This document shows, one piece after another, positions 11,702 to 24,512 of a DNA stretch of 36,367 nt. Location: the NCBI GenBank assembly GCA_018398765.1, contig JAHBMJ010002475.1:13582-49948 (forward strand), read 5' to 3'. The translations under genes and the position numbers were made by a program. Below the pieces are notes generated by a model, which saw only the letters and a list, made by a program, of their open reading frames with translations, had not been told where the DNA came from and did not search any database. Source of the stretch: Chromera velia. Taxonomy: Eukaryota; Sar; Chromeraceae. Position 1 is the first letter of the stretch; every line of letters starts with the position of its first letter.

Positions 11702-12381
11702 TGCGTGCAGTACTCTCCGAGAGTTGGAGCAGGGGGAAGTTCATCAACGGTGGTCAGCCTGTCTGTCATATTTTTTCTTTCCCTCCGCCTTCCCGCTGGT
11801 AGAACTGCAGGCCTCTCCGTCCGTCTCGTTTTCTTCATCTCATAATTGCACAAGTTTCTCTTTTTCCGGAGTCTCATCGGTTTGCAGACAGACACCCTAT
11901 ACTCTCACTCACCTCTTGCGGGAGGGGAACGCCCATGCTTATTCGACGCATTCCTGCACGTCTGCATGTGTACAATTTTGTCTTTTTTTGCGTGGGTGGT
12001 TCTGTTTTTCTCTTTCTCAAAAAATGAACGAGCCCGGCTGAGGCAGGTCCCGTCCGCAGATCATCCAACATTTTTCATTGTGCTCTGAACTGTCTCCCTG
12101 TCCACGGGGCCGTCTGCCTGCCTGTGCAGACCCCCGAGCAGATCAACGCAATGGCGCGTCGTGCGCTTGAATGGGCAGACAACGCCGCCGCAGTGGTCGG
12201 GAGGGGTTCGTCTTCTGGTGTGAGTCGGAGACGGCAGACACTTCTGGAGCTCTACATGGGAATCCTTGGGTCCGTTTGCTTGCTCCGTGGATGTAGTAGG
12301 GGAGAGTTATTTTGGTGTTGCGGATTTGCGTGTGAACCATTCAGAATGAGCGCGGGGGGCGGGGGGCAGGGTCGTCAAATG

Positions 12382-12432
<51 letters not shown>

Positions 12433-13624
12433 TCTGTGTCTGTGTCTGTGTGTGAGAGAGAGAGACAGTGTGAGAGTGCGAACTTGTTTGTGAGTGTGAG
12501 CTTGTGCGCAGTTGCGTGCGTGCGACGATGAACGAATGTGCTTCTGGCGCCTCGGCCCGACTTTCTTTCTTTCTTTTACTTTTTGTTGTAGTGTTTTCCT
12601 TCCCATCCCAACACGTCATGCAGAGACCTGCTTTTTTCACCTGCTCCAGAAGGATGTGGTGACACAAAAACGAAACCACTCATTCAGGTGCCCTGGCATT
12701 CGTCCACCCACGTGCAAAAGCCGGTTGTTCTTTTTTGTTGCGTTTCTTTCATGGTCCGCTTGTCGCCCGCCTGTGCGATTGATGAAGAGAAGCAAGCAGG
12801 GCGTGATTTTCTCCGCAAGAGACCGCAGGAAAAAAAGCTTCTGCCCCGTTCTCCCCCGGTCTTTCTCCGTCTCCCCCCTCTTCCCCGCTCCCCCCCCCCC
12901 CCCCCCTCTCTCTCTCTCTGTATGTGTGTGTGCGCGCGCGCGTCTTTGCAGGCTGGCAGGAGAAGGAGAGACAGCGGGTGTTGAAGAGAAAGAAATGGGT
13001 GCAAATTCGGCGGCAGCAAGCTGTTGTTCCGGCGGTATTGCCGGCTCTTTAACCTCGCAAGTATCGGGGAAAAAGAAGAAGGACGTGGAAGGAGGACGAA
13101 ACGTTTCGTCTTCAAGACAGGAGAGACCGGTAAGGGGGGGAAGGAAAAAAGCGAAGGACGAAAACCTTCGTCCCCTTTTGTATCTGGCATTAATGGTGGC
13201 ACCTCCCGAGACGCGGAGTGTTACGAAACTTCAGGAGAGAGCCCGAACTCTCCGTCTGACGAAATACAGATCCCGCTCACGAGTTGTTCAGAGAAAAGCT
13301 CAGGGCTCGGGTCTCTCATCTGACGCCTTGAGTGAAGTCAGCCAGGGCAGACCCGAAGAGGCCGGGCTGAAAGATCGTGAAAAATCGTGTGGCCGAGAGG
13401 CAAATGGGGCAGACGAGCAGCCGTCTGACACGCAGAGACGGCGATCCGGTCAGAAAATGATAACTGAAAGGGGGGGGGTCAAAGGTCCTGAAAATCTTTC
13501 TGGGGATCCTGCGAGAAAGAATGAGGAGGATTCGGACAGCCATCTCGACGAAGGTGAAGAAGAGAGGCTGATTGCTCTTCTAGAAGAGACAGCCGATTGT
13601 GAAGATTTGTTGATGTGTGAATAA
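8819..13624 (+). CDS. TFIIB/BRF-family transcription factor, divergent
   Basis: This is probably a general initiation factor of the TFIIB family, closest in feel to BRF1 (the RNA polymerase III factor TFIIIB subunit), acting in the nucleus at promoters. Exons: 8819-9067, 9163-9378, 9989-11290, 11535-11573 (uncertain), 12130-12269 and 12952-13624; phases agree and give about 872 residues. Residues 19-26 (IVCPVCGL) match the second half of the TFIIB zinc ribbon. Exon 2 supplies first-cyclin-fold helices (basic KKDHRKRG, then LQTVAALYLLMRFRKGSTRL), comparable to the family's RGR..AA.LY..CR. Exon 3 opens with LQCGLYSTKIGETRAF, aligning with LQV.VY..G.TF of BRF. About 200 Ser/Glu/Lys-rich residues then interrupt the fold. 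A second cyclin-like repeat follows: LGTRLLDLYVAFAET, a ~35-residue charged insert, then VSGACLYYAMLLEALELIK. Exon 5 (TPEQINAMARRALEW) would be its last helix. The C-terminal 224 codons are charged and unrecognised. The usual first CxxC of the ribbon is absent; an in-frame TAG lies just upstream of the ATG, so extension would need another exon. It could be TFIIB rather than BRF. Confidence 0.7.
11606..11700 (+). repeat. Compound (CT)n(GT)n repeat, intronic
   Basis: A (CT)n run to 11636 is followed by (GT)n to about 11689 and a short (GC)n tail. It lies in the intron after the small fourth exon of the TFIIB/BRF-like gene. Confidence 0.95.
12384..12460 (+). repeat. Compound (CT)n(GT)n repeat, intronic
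   Basis: A (CT)n run at 12384-12415 passes into (GT)n and then TCTGTG units, ending in (GA)n. It is in the last intron (12270-12951) of the TFIIB/BRF-like gene. The same intron also has a C run and (CT)n at about 12892-12920, just before its acceptor. Confidence 0.95.
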
Positions 13625-13625
13625 A
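13620..13625 (+). promoter_or_regulatory. AATAAA overlapping the stop codon
   Basis: AATAAA includes the TAA stop (13622-13624) of the TFIIB/BRF-like gene, and AT-rich sequence begins immediately after it. It may act as a poly(A) signal, but protists vary in this and AT-rich DNA contains the word by chance. Confidence 0.3.
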
Positions 13626-14679
13626 AATGATAACATATAAAAATTTTTAAAAAGAAAGTTGCAGTACTGATCGACTTGATAATTTAAAAACTGCGGCTAA
13701 AAGCCGAAAACTATTGTTAGAACTCTTGATACATACTGCTACGTGCCTAATTGTACAACACTTCAACTTTTAAAAATTATTGACCAGTTTCAAAAAAAAA
13801 AATTGAATAATTAATAAGTGTAGAGAATATAAATGAAACTAAACTAACTACGACTAACTATAACCCCCCCTCTAGATGGTTAACCATTAATAACCATTAA
13901 CGTCCCACTTCAGGCTTTCCATCTATTCGCAACCACCGTCACTAGCGCCGTCAACATCCTTTAGTGCCTGTCCTGCAGCAATGCCTCTAGCACTAGCAAT
14001 TAAATAAACACTCCTTCGTAGCTATATAAACTATAATAAGGATTACAGGATTACATTGTGTTCGGGGCCGGAGCCCTAGACCTGTGTGCCAGTTATCTGA
14101 CGTCCGCCTTGTACTATGTATTCATGCATATTACTCCATATCATATATGCATAGTACATGCAATAACACATCTCATCACGACACATGTACTTCTTACCTT
14201 GCACTTTAAAACCATTCAAACGGCCGACACACTATGACATGGATCCATTTGAATTACGGTCCCGGGATAAGCTGTCTCTGACCAAACAATAAGCTTAAAC
14301 TCTCTAAGCTGCCTAAAGCTGCCTTCCCAGCCACAACAATTTCCCAGGCCGGTTGCGCGCTGCCACACTTACCATTGCGCGCGCATTTAAGTGCGAGCGA
14401 ACAGCCTAGTAAGCTTAATTTTAATTGCCATACACGTATGTATATATATACGTACACATGCATATACATACGGATCGATCTATCTACATGCATGGTAGAA
14501 GTGCAACAGTGTGTGATCGAAGGCTTCTTTGTCTACGTGAAACCAGGGATGTGTGCACTTCTGCTGAGGGGCTTCGGTCCATTTCTCGGGTGTGGTTTCT
14601 GTCGCTTTGAAGCAATTGAGCTTCTCGACTTTCTCTGTATTATACCAAACCGCCTTCTATTAATAGATCGATTCTCAAG
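13625..14679. other. AT-rich intergenic spacer
   Basis: Base composition changes sharply at the stop codon of the upstream gene. The first ~600 bases are AT-rich with TTAACCATTAATAACCATTAA-like repeated words near 13880 and TATGCATA-type palindromes near 14125-14160. From about 14250 the composition becomes mixed. No convincing exon or RNA gene is seen. The promoter of the IQCH-like gene should lie toward the right end. Confidence 0.6.
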
Positions 14680-16620
14680 ATGGAGATGGTTGGAAGAATT
14701 TTAATGGACTTGAGGAGGGACGTGAAGAACATCAAGGACTCAATTGGCCATGTAACTGATCCGAAAAAGGGGACTGGCGCGGTGAGTGCACAGGCACTCT
14801 ATCTGGAGGCGGTACTCGAGAGAGGTTTGTCACTGCCCGAAATATATAAAAGAACTTGCGGCAACAGATACACACACAATTGTGATCGACGACCCTGCAC
14901 GCCCCTTCCACAATCATATCCTGCATTGCGCCTTTCACCCACCCTGCAGCGGACAAGCAACTTCAAGAACAGTCAAATGCACTCGTCAGCGCAGCAATCC
15001 GCAGGTCAGTGCCAGCCGTATATATCTGGATGTGTTTCTGCGACTCCGTTTTTCAAGAGAGCATTGATAAGTATGTATGAACATGCGCCCTCACCGATTT
15101 AGCTGTCAGGCCTTTCTTACCGTCTACATGCTCCCCATATGTTCCAGATTCCTTGGGAAAGTGAGCGCAATGTATCAGAACCTTCCTCGCGTCTGACAGC
15201 TCTCGCCCTTGATCGCCCATGCCTAGCTTTCTGGCTGCCGTGACAGCTGTCGAGTTGCGACTGAGTGCAAGCACAGGTGCCTGGGTGCAAGCAAAGCACT
15301 TGCGCTTGTACTAATCTTCTTTTCTCGCGTCTGCTTATCTGCCTACGTGTAGGTCGCCTTAAGCCGCCCATTTGTGTTTGCATTTCACTTCGCTTGACGG
15401 TCTTGAGGACAAAATTTGAATAGTATCCTTACGCCCGTATGTTAATATATGCATTTGAGGCGTCTTCTTGCCTATCTGCGTTGGGTTGGAAGGGTGTGCC
15501 CAGATCTTGAACTAGTTGGCCACCCTGCTCGAGTGGTATTCACATGGGATCGCAACGGCGTCATTCTCTCTCTCTCTTTCTCTCCCTCGCTCTCTNNNNN
15601 NNNNNNNNNNNNNNNNNNNNNNNNNNNNNNNNNNNNNNNNNNNNNNNNNNNNNNNNNNNNNNNNNNNNNNNNNNNNNNNNNNNNNNNNNNNNNNNNNNNN
15701 NNNNNNNNNNNNNNNNNNNNNNNNNNNNNNNNNNNNNNNNNNNNNNNNNNNNNNNNNNNNNNNNNNNNNNNNNNNNNNNNNNNNNNNNNNNNNNNNNNNN
15801 NNNNNNNNNNNNNNNNNNNNNNNNNNNNNNNNNNNNNNNNNNNNNNNNNNNNNNNNNNNNNNNNNNNNNNNNNNNNNNNNNNNNNNNNNNNNNNNNNNNN
15901 NNNNNNNNNNNNNNNNNNNNNNNNNNNNNNNNNNNNNNNNNNNNNNNNNNNNNNNNNNNNNNNNNNNNNNNNNNNNNNNNNNNNNNNNNNNNNNNNNNNN
16001 NNNNNNNNNNNNNNNNNNNNNNNNNNNNNNNNNNNNNNNNNNNNNNNNNNNNNNNNNNNNNNNNNNNNNNNNNNNNNNNNNNNNNNNNNNNNNNNNNNNN
16101 NNNNNNNNNNNNNNNNNNNNNNNNNNNNNNNNNNNNNNNNNNNNNNNNNNNNNNNNNNNNNNNNNNNNNNNNNNNNNNNNNNNNNNNNNNNNNNNNNNNN
16201 NNNNNNNNNNNNNNNNNNNNNNNNNNNNNNNNNNNNNNNNNNNNNNNNNNNNNNNNNNNNNNNNNNNNNNNNNNNNNNNNNNNNNNNNNNNNNNNNNNNN
16301 NNNNNNNNNNNNNNNNNNNNNNNNNNNNNNNNNNNNNNNNNNNNNNNNNNNNNNNNNNNNNNNNNNNGGGGGGGGGGGGGACAGGGAGGTACTCTGGCAA
16401 CAGTCTCTCAGATGACTCGGTCGGCATTGGAGAGGGCAAGGTCTGGAGGCTACGGAGGGAGGGAGGGGGGAACGGTGAGTATGTGGTTGTGAGTGGGGGT
16501 ACTGATTGCCTGGGGATACAGAAGAGTAATTTCGTCCCTTGCATCCTTGCCTTTTCAGTTTGAATATTCAGAGACAGTGGGACTTGAAAATCTCCTCCTT
16601 CTTTTCCTGGTTCGTTTTTC

Positions 16621-16654
<34 letters not shown>

Positions 16655-16677
16655 CTCTTTCAAGTTCTTTCTTTCTT

Positions 16678-16721
<44 letters not shown>

Positions 16722-16733
16722 TTTTTCTTTCTT

Positions 16734-16776
<43 letters not shown>

Positions 16777-16803
16777 CTCTTTCAAGTTCTTTCTTTCTTT
16801 CTC

Positions 16804-16835
<32 letters not shown>

Positions 16836-16920
16836 TCCTTCCTTCTTTCTGTCAGCCTGTCTGCCTGTCTGTCTCTCTGCCTGTCTGTCTGTCTGTCTGT
16901 CTGAAAGAAAAGACGGTATA

Positions 16921-16954
<34 letters not shown>

Positions 16955-17472
16955 TTCTTTCTTTCCTTCCTTCTTTCTGTCAGCCTGTCTGCCTGTCTGT
17001 CTCTCTGCCTGCCTGTCTGTCTGTCTGTCTGTCTGTCTGTCTGAAAGAAAAGACGATATAGTCTGTCTGTCTGTCTGTCTGTTTCTTTCTTTCTTTCTTT
17101 CTTTCTTTTCTTTCTTTCTTTCTCTCTATCGGTCTGTAGTAGAAAAACATCAAGCGAGGAAAAAGAACCGTACACACTGTGCCCGCCTAGGACATTTTCT
17201 CACAGCCGATACATTCTTGCTGTGACGTTGCGTTCAGGCGACCGGTTTGAGGGGTAATCAAGCCAAGCTGGTCAAGGGTCGAATTCTTGGGAGGCCCCGA
17301 AAACTTCCCCCAAAATTTATACGGAAAAATCCCCTGGCCTCGAGACCTCCACTGACGGTGCGTCCTTCTTTCCTCCCCTTCCCCCCTCCTTTTCTCTCCA
17401 ATGAGAGAAACGGGATTGGTGTCTGATATAGTTGCAAGATCAAGAAACAAGGTGAAAGTTGCTCTAACTTCA

Positions 17473-17512
<40 letters not shown>

Positions 17513-19952
17513 GATGGCTGACTCCATGAGACCAGGCAACAGGAAGTTCTTTCTGACGGATTCCATGCATTGCCTCGAAAATCTGTTCCTGCGTGTTTGT
17601 GTTCATTGTGTTCAACAACTCCTCATTGCTCCCTTACATGCAGTGAACACGGCATGCAGGGACCCCCTAATTGTTTTATTTGCTGTCACTTCTATGTCTT
17701 TCCAAACCTTCTCAATCAAGATGTGCTTTTTTTGTCTTTTCGATCGAAGCAGATCGACGCCCTTTAGACCCTTTCTTGATCTGTTGTTACGTGTCTCCGG
17801 ATATCCTCCTTCACTCCTTCTGACTTCCTCTTCTTACACTCCTCCGCTCTCTGCCGTTCCTCCCCTCCCCTGCAGGAAGCTGACCTTGCAGACGGCCTGC
17901 TGGGGCTTCAGGAGAGGGAACTGATACCCAAAGATGCAGACCTCACACCCGCACTCGAGAGAGGTGTGCCCGTTGTGACAACCCACCAGGTCCACCTGGG
18001 AATTTATCAGGTCGGTCGGCGGGGGGGGGCTCTTTTTTGTTTCTTCCTTCGCTGCCAAAGTCTTGCTCGTGTCATTCATACATGTGCGAGGATGAAAAAG
18101 AGAAGACTATGAGAAATGCCGTACCTCGAATTTTCAGCTGAAGCGAATGATTTTTTTTATTACCCCATGCAACCTGTCCCTCTGCCTGCCTGCCTGCCTG
18201 CCTGCCTGCTTGCCTGCTTGCCTGCTTGCTTGCTTGCTTGCAGTCTCAGTTCGTGAAGGGTGCCGTTGCAGACCCTCTGCCGAACGTGGGCGTGAGGTTC
18301 GACATGCACAGCCCCCTCCCGATTCCCCCAGGGGCCCCGGAGAGGGCCCGCTCCACCCAGATTCTTAGAGCTGCAGCTGCTGCAAAGGGCGCGAGTGAAG
18401 GAGGAGCCCTAGCTGCACTAACCGACGGAAGTGCAGATCCTTCTTCTTCGAAGCCGACCGGTTCATTCGGACAACCTCACCAACAAGCGGGTGTGACGGC
18501 CTCCAGTGTATTGCCGACGGGTGACCGCACAGGCGACGTTTTCTTCACTGCCCTACCGGAGGACGGCGAGTTGGGGCCTGAAGGTTCGGGATTCGGGGGC
18601 CTGGCTGCCCATCCCTCATCTCATCGCACCAACACGCCTCAGCAGCATCACCGATCGGTAGAGGAAATGCTGGTGGAACCAGGGACTTTAGATGAGCACA
18701 CAGGGGCACATTTGATTCTGTTTCAGAAGGGGAAATTTCAACAAAGAACAAACGAATTCAGGGCGTTCAAAAAGAAACAGGCGGCATCCTGGAGTCTGGC
18801 TTGCCAGGTCTTGAGGACAGTGGAGTATCACTTAGGTCCATTTGCTCTCCCCTATGTGTGTTTTGACGGAGACGCGCTCGTAGAGGCACAGAGAAATGCA
18901 CACGGGGCGGAGGTGCCGCTCGAAGTTTTGCTTTCCTGTTGCGATCAGGAGGGCTTGGTACGTCGATCTCCCGGGAGTCTGTGAATTTTCTTGATTTCAT
19001 GGGGAACAAATTGTTTCGATTTGTTTTCTCTTTTACTTGCATGTTCGTCTCTTGCTTTCGCTTTTGCTTTCACCGAGTGTCCAGCAACTGTTTCTCTTTT
19101 CGTGTGTGTCTATCATTCAAAAGAGTTCTGAAACCGAGTGTGCTTCGCAAATCGGTTCCTTCCTTTCAGACCATTTAGCTGACATACAGGGGTCTGGATT
19201 GTGTTCTGTAACCTTCCTGTCTCCATGTCTATCTGTCTCCACAATCACGTAGACAGCGAAAAGACTTTCCTGAACGGGGGGACAGATTGATCGAGTCTCT
19301 GCCTGATTGTCTCATTTTATTCTCACGAAGAAGAAAAAAAAAGACATACGAGCTCCGGAATTATTCACGCATTCACCGTACGTTGACTGCAGATTCGCAA
19401 GTCGATTGCCGCTTCGAATGCCCTCTTCAAGATTCCGGATCACAGACGCGCACAGCACAACGCCGCCACGTGCATCCAGCGACATTTCAGAGGAAAGACG
19501 GCGCGCAGAAATTGGCGAGAGTATCTCAATGCGAAAGAGTCAGTCACTCACACAGAAAAAATTAAGATTGCAGAAAACATTCAACTGGCATGCAGTCCAG
19601 TCTGAAAGTGCAATTCGGCGGTTCAACAGCTTTCCGTCAATTTGTTAGTGAGACAGACGTGGAGATCGATAGTCGAAGTACTCCGTTTAACGATTTCCTT
19701 TCCGAGGGCAATTATGAGACTAGACCTTAGGTTGGCCTCGATGGATGCAGAATTGCTAATCAAGTCAGCCTCATTAAATCACTCTCTTGAGCACTCAACC
19801 CCTGCCTCTTTCATGAATGCACTTGCGGGATCCTCATGATTCCTTGTCCCTCCCTGCAGAGCTGTGGCAATCATTCAGGAGGCCTGGCAAGGGTACAAGA
19901 GGCGTCACCAGACTCGAAGGCAGATTCAGGAAATTCGCAACGACAGACGGGT

Positions 19953-19996
<44 letters not shown>

Positions 19997-22900
19997 TTGT
20001 CTGTCTGTCTCTCCCTCTGTCTGTCTGTCTCTGTGTCTGTATCGGTACGAGAAAGATGAAAGGAGTTTCTGTCTGTCTGTTACACTAGCTGTTTGAAAAT
20101 GTCTTTTTTCCTGGAATTCGCCCCCCCCTAGTAATTCTGCTTCTCGTCTCTCCGTTTCATCCATCTCTCTCCACCTTTCCTTCTCTCACGTCCGTTGTAA
20201 CCACACTTGGCATCATCTGGCAGTGTCTCTCTTGTTGGATCTGTGTGCCTCCTCCGCTTCGCTCTCATGAGTCGCCGAGTCTGTGAGTGAGTTGCTTGAT
20301 GTTTGACACACATTCTGGTTTTGCTTTCTTTACAGATCCTCTTCCGACAACTCCAATTCGATTTTGCCTCCGCGTGGCCTCAGAAGATGGGGCACCGCAG
20401 AGTAGAGGTCCACATCTGCTCACACTGCCCGTCAGAGGAGACCAGGAAGCGAACGCCTGAATGGCATCTGCGGCAGCACACCCAGGCAGCCAGAATGTTT
20501 AGGGCTGCAATGGCACGCACAGACGTGGTGTTCGTAGCCCCGCGAGAGCTGGCGTCCGAGCTAAAGGAGTACTTCCAGAAAGTGATGGTGTACAGAGGAG
20601 TGCCGCAACCAGAGGGCAGACTCCAGTTTGTGGTGCCTGAACTAGTCGACAGGTGTCCTCTTGGGGGACTGGATCTGTCGACGTCTCTGATGACTCTTCT
20701 ACTCTGTTCGCCCAGAGCATTGAAGAGAATCCGTAAACTCACACAGGTACGTGTGCTGCTAGAGGGAAACTGGGGGGAGGACATGTGGAAAAAGAAAACG
20801 CAGACAGACAGAAGCACTTCACCGTCTTTCGAAATATATCTGCAAGTCGCTGAAAACGCCTGGTGTAGTTTTGTCAATGCATTTTCTTTACCTGTCTTCA
20901 CTTGCCCACACCGCTTAATTTGAAAGAAGACCGCCCATCTGAACACCGTGAGCTCATTGCAAAGCAAGGAAGTGTCGATTGTCATCTAAAGAAGGCACGA
21001 ATAGGAGAGATTTTATTTTCGCACGGTGTGAACACAACCATTGTGTTGAGCGGGTACATACATTTGTTTTTTCGTTCATACGGAGGACCTGCAGGGGCGA
21101 TTCTCCTTTGTGGTTCCTGCAACGCCTTCTCCCCGAGACGTGGAGGTCTGCGCACTGACTGGACTCCCTTTGTTCGGGTGCGACCCTGCAAAAGCAGCCA
21201 CGTTCACAGGGAAGTCCGGGATTCGGAAACTGGTCCAGGCAGCAAGGCTCCCGTCTCCTGTTTTCATTCCATTCATCACTGACAAGGTCAGTCAGTCAGC
21301 CAGTCAGTCAGTCAGTCAGTCAGACAGACAGACTCGCTCTGCGCAGAAAGGAATGAAGGAATCGATTCTCGAATTCGGAATGGGATTTGCATTTGCCTTC
21401 TATGCTTCAAATTTCGTCTCTGATGATGATTTTCTCAAACTCAAAAGGGCCTGGCCTGACTTCTTTCGACGTTGAAAATGGGTAGAAGCAAAGTGGAGGT
21501 CTAATGCCAAAACAATTCATTATGGGCGTGTGTGTAAGTTCGATCGACCGGAAAGGAAAGGAACAGAATTGTGCATTAGAGAGAAAGGAAAAGAGCGTCA
21601 AGCGAAAAGGACCCTGTCCGTGTGTATCATGCCCTCCACTTCCTCTGTGTGCGTTGTGGGTACTGTTCGGTTGCAGTTGTTCGTCTCTTTCGCTCTCTGT
21701 GTGATGCTGCACGTGCGTGAAGCAGCGGTTCTTCGTTCGCTTGTCGCGTTCCTTCACTTAGCAATGTATGCTTTGAATTCGTTTATTATTTGTGCCTGAA
21801 CTTGCTTGCTTCATTGATCTTTCAGGAGGAGTTCTTTGTCAGCCTGGCCACCCTTGTGCTGGGTCACCCGGCAGTCTCTGTGTGGGTGTTCAAAATAGAG
21901 GACGAGAGGGAAGCTCGGGGGACCGCTTTCTTGAACGTTGGGTGGGTCCGTCAGTCCGTTGTGTTTTATGTGGATGATCTCTGGTTTCGTCCTTTGCCCC
22001 CTTTGTGCTTGCATATTTGTTTGCGTGCTCCATTCTTCCTTTGATCATTTCGTTTTTTAAATGTTCGTTCGTTCGTTTGCCGGTTTGCTTTTGATTGTTT
22101 GCTTGTTTGCCTTTCTATCTTGTCTATTGTTCTGAGCGTCTTCTGTCCAAAAACAACCGCGAGCGCGTTTTGTTGTGTTTCTTTCTGCTTGGCTGCACAG
22201 GTGCTGGAGAAAAAGAGAATTCAAACGTTTGCAGCTCTGAGCATCAAACCTTTCAGCACAGACGGGCCTGGCAGGGCTGCAGTGCCCGTTCGCTTCATCA
22301 TCATTTTTGTTCTCTTCCAGGGGGAATTCACGAGAGACAGTCTTATGCCGAATTCGTCCTTTCCCGTTTACTTCCTTCTATTTTTTGTGTCACTCACTCA
22401 CTCACGCATGCATGCAGAGAGATGCGGGAGGTCAAACAGCTGAGGCGCCGGGCCGGGGGCTTGCGAGCTCTTCAAAGCCCCATGCACAGTGGGGGCGACA
22501 CGGAGGGGCAAGGAGAAGGCCAGAGGCAGCAAAGCGTGGATGACATCGAGGCCCTGTGTAGAGCCACGCTGGAACGGCTTCTTCCGAAAAAGGTCAGTTA
22601 GTTTGTTAGGGAGCCAATGACACAAAACAAGAAGCGCACTGCTTTCACAAAGAGCGCCCCGGCCGTCGTTTTTGAAACATTTTACGCTTTTGTTTAAATG
22701 GCTTTCAATACAGACGCAGAAACCAAACAATCCGCAGGGAGACCCTTTTCCTGAATTTCTCTGCCACAGAAGATATCTGTATGAGTCAGTTTTTGTCACC
22801 ACATTATTTTTATGTTATACGTGCAGGTGGAGATTTGCTGTCCTGAATTATTTCCTTCTTGGGCCGCTTTTTTCTCAGACTTCACGCACAGAGGCGGCCT

Positions 22901-24470
22901 CATAGAGGCGTGCCCTCCCGGTACACAACTAGGGCAGCCGACTGTGCACATAAGAGTAGACCCTGACGGCTCCTCCCACGTCCTCTCCACGACAGAGGCT
23001 GCCGGGGTGACGCGGTTCGACAGGCAATTTACCCTCGCGCCCCAGACAGCAGCGCCTCTGGGACCTCTGGTGAGTGTGCGTAAAGAAGAAAGGAAGGAAG
23101 GAGCGAGTACTGACTGCATCTGGAAGGAATAGAACTTCTATTAATATGTCAACCATCTACCTTACCTTTCTGATGATTGAGTGCTTGCAAGTGAACGAAC
23201 GATGATGGTCCCAGGTCTGCTTTGTCTCCCTCCCCACAAGGAAGGTTTCGGTCCATGCGTGTGACCAGGTTGCTCCACATGTACGTAGAAGAGCAAAAAT
23301 TGCCTTCGTCATGCAGATAAATTGACAGACGAAAGAGTGAACCCAACCTCAAGCTCTCTGCTTGTCTATCTATCTTATTTTTGTCTGTTTCCCGTATGCA
23401 GGCCGATGCAGCTCGACAGCTGGGCACATCGATGGCTGCTCGGGGTTTCTTCGGTTTCGCGTCAGTAGACTTCGCAGCTTTCGAACAGCGGGTGCCCATC
23501 ACCCCTGATGGGGTCGCGAAGATGTCCGCTTCGAGTGAGGACCTCAAACAACACGCTCTGCCCGACAGACCTCCACATGTCCCCTCTCAACAACCCTCTC
23601 CATCACCCTCCAACTCCAATCAAGATGGATCTACAGATCCCAACATGCACACAGAAACTGTCACAGGCACCTACACTGGCAGCGGAGATCCAGGCTGCAG
23701 AACTTCGACTTCCGGGACCGCCTCAGGGTCTGCCTTGGACGGCAAAATTTTGACTTCTCAAGTAGGGGTGCCTCGAGAGCCGAATCTAGGCAGCGGGGGG
23801 CGGGGTGGGGGGAAGAGGGGGTTGATGTTTGGGGCTCTCCGGTCACCGTCCCCCGAGTTCCCCACACCCGCAAGCAGCAGCCCAGTGCCCCCACCTGGAG
23901 ATCAGAGTCTTGCTGCTCTGTCTATGCATTTGGAGGGGAAGCCGCCGTCTTTTGTTCCTTTGACGCTTTCCGGGGTCTCGGGATCTGGCAGCGGCGGGAC
24001 TGTGCCAAGGGGCATCACGCTGTCTGCACACGGGACACACCAGGGTACCTCTGAAACAAACGATCGACGCTCAGAACCTTTGCACAACGGCCCCCCACCA
24101 AGCACGACTGTTGCACAAACAGGCACAGGAAGTGCCAGTGGAGTCACGCAGACATGCAGTGCAGCAGACAGCCGGGCTTTGGTCCCGGCAGCTGCAGTTG
24201 GAGCGGAGGTTGCGGTTGGGGGGTCAGACGGAGGAGGGAGTAGAGGGATTCCGGTCGGTGAGAGGCTTCTCCGGTACGAAGTCTCGGTGGGTGTCGGTGA
24301 GGACGGGCAGGAAGTAGAGATCTCGAGGGGCGCGTGGGTGGTGGATGTCGATTGCTGGATGACGGACGATTTGGCAGCAATGCAGGCTGTTCATGTGATG
24401 GCAGAGGTCGGTCTTTCAGACTGAGGTTGAGTCAGTCTCCTACAGATCGCCCTCTCACGTAAAGTATCAA

Positions 24471-24512
<42 letters not shown>

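Noticed and set aside
11709-11752. Possible exon encoding TLRELEQGEVHQRW after a TGCAG, resembling the BRF STLRKRL helix
   Set aside because: It would need to enter in phase 2, but no donor upstream offers that phase, and its exit phase does not match the 12130 exon. The 12130 exon fits the same place in the fold.
15449-16563. Several ~300-codon ORFs spanning the gap
   Set aside because: They are open only because N was translated as X. Just the segment ending at the GTGAGT donor at 16475 is kept.
16559-16609. Possible 17-codon exon FEYSETVGLENLLLLFL in the IQCH-like gene
   Set aside because: The acceptor is good and the phase fits, but the donor GTTCGT is weak and no family match supports it. 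Left out, though it cannot be excluded.
22201-22417. Exons starting after acceptor-like CACAG at 22200 or CCAG at 22320
   Set aside because: Their phases do not join the strong GTGGGT donor at 21942. The TGCAG acceptor at 22417 does and restores the frame.
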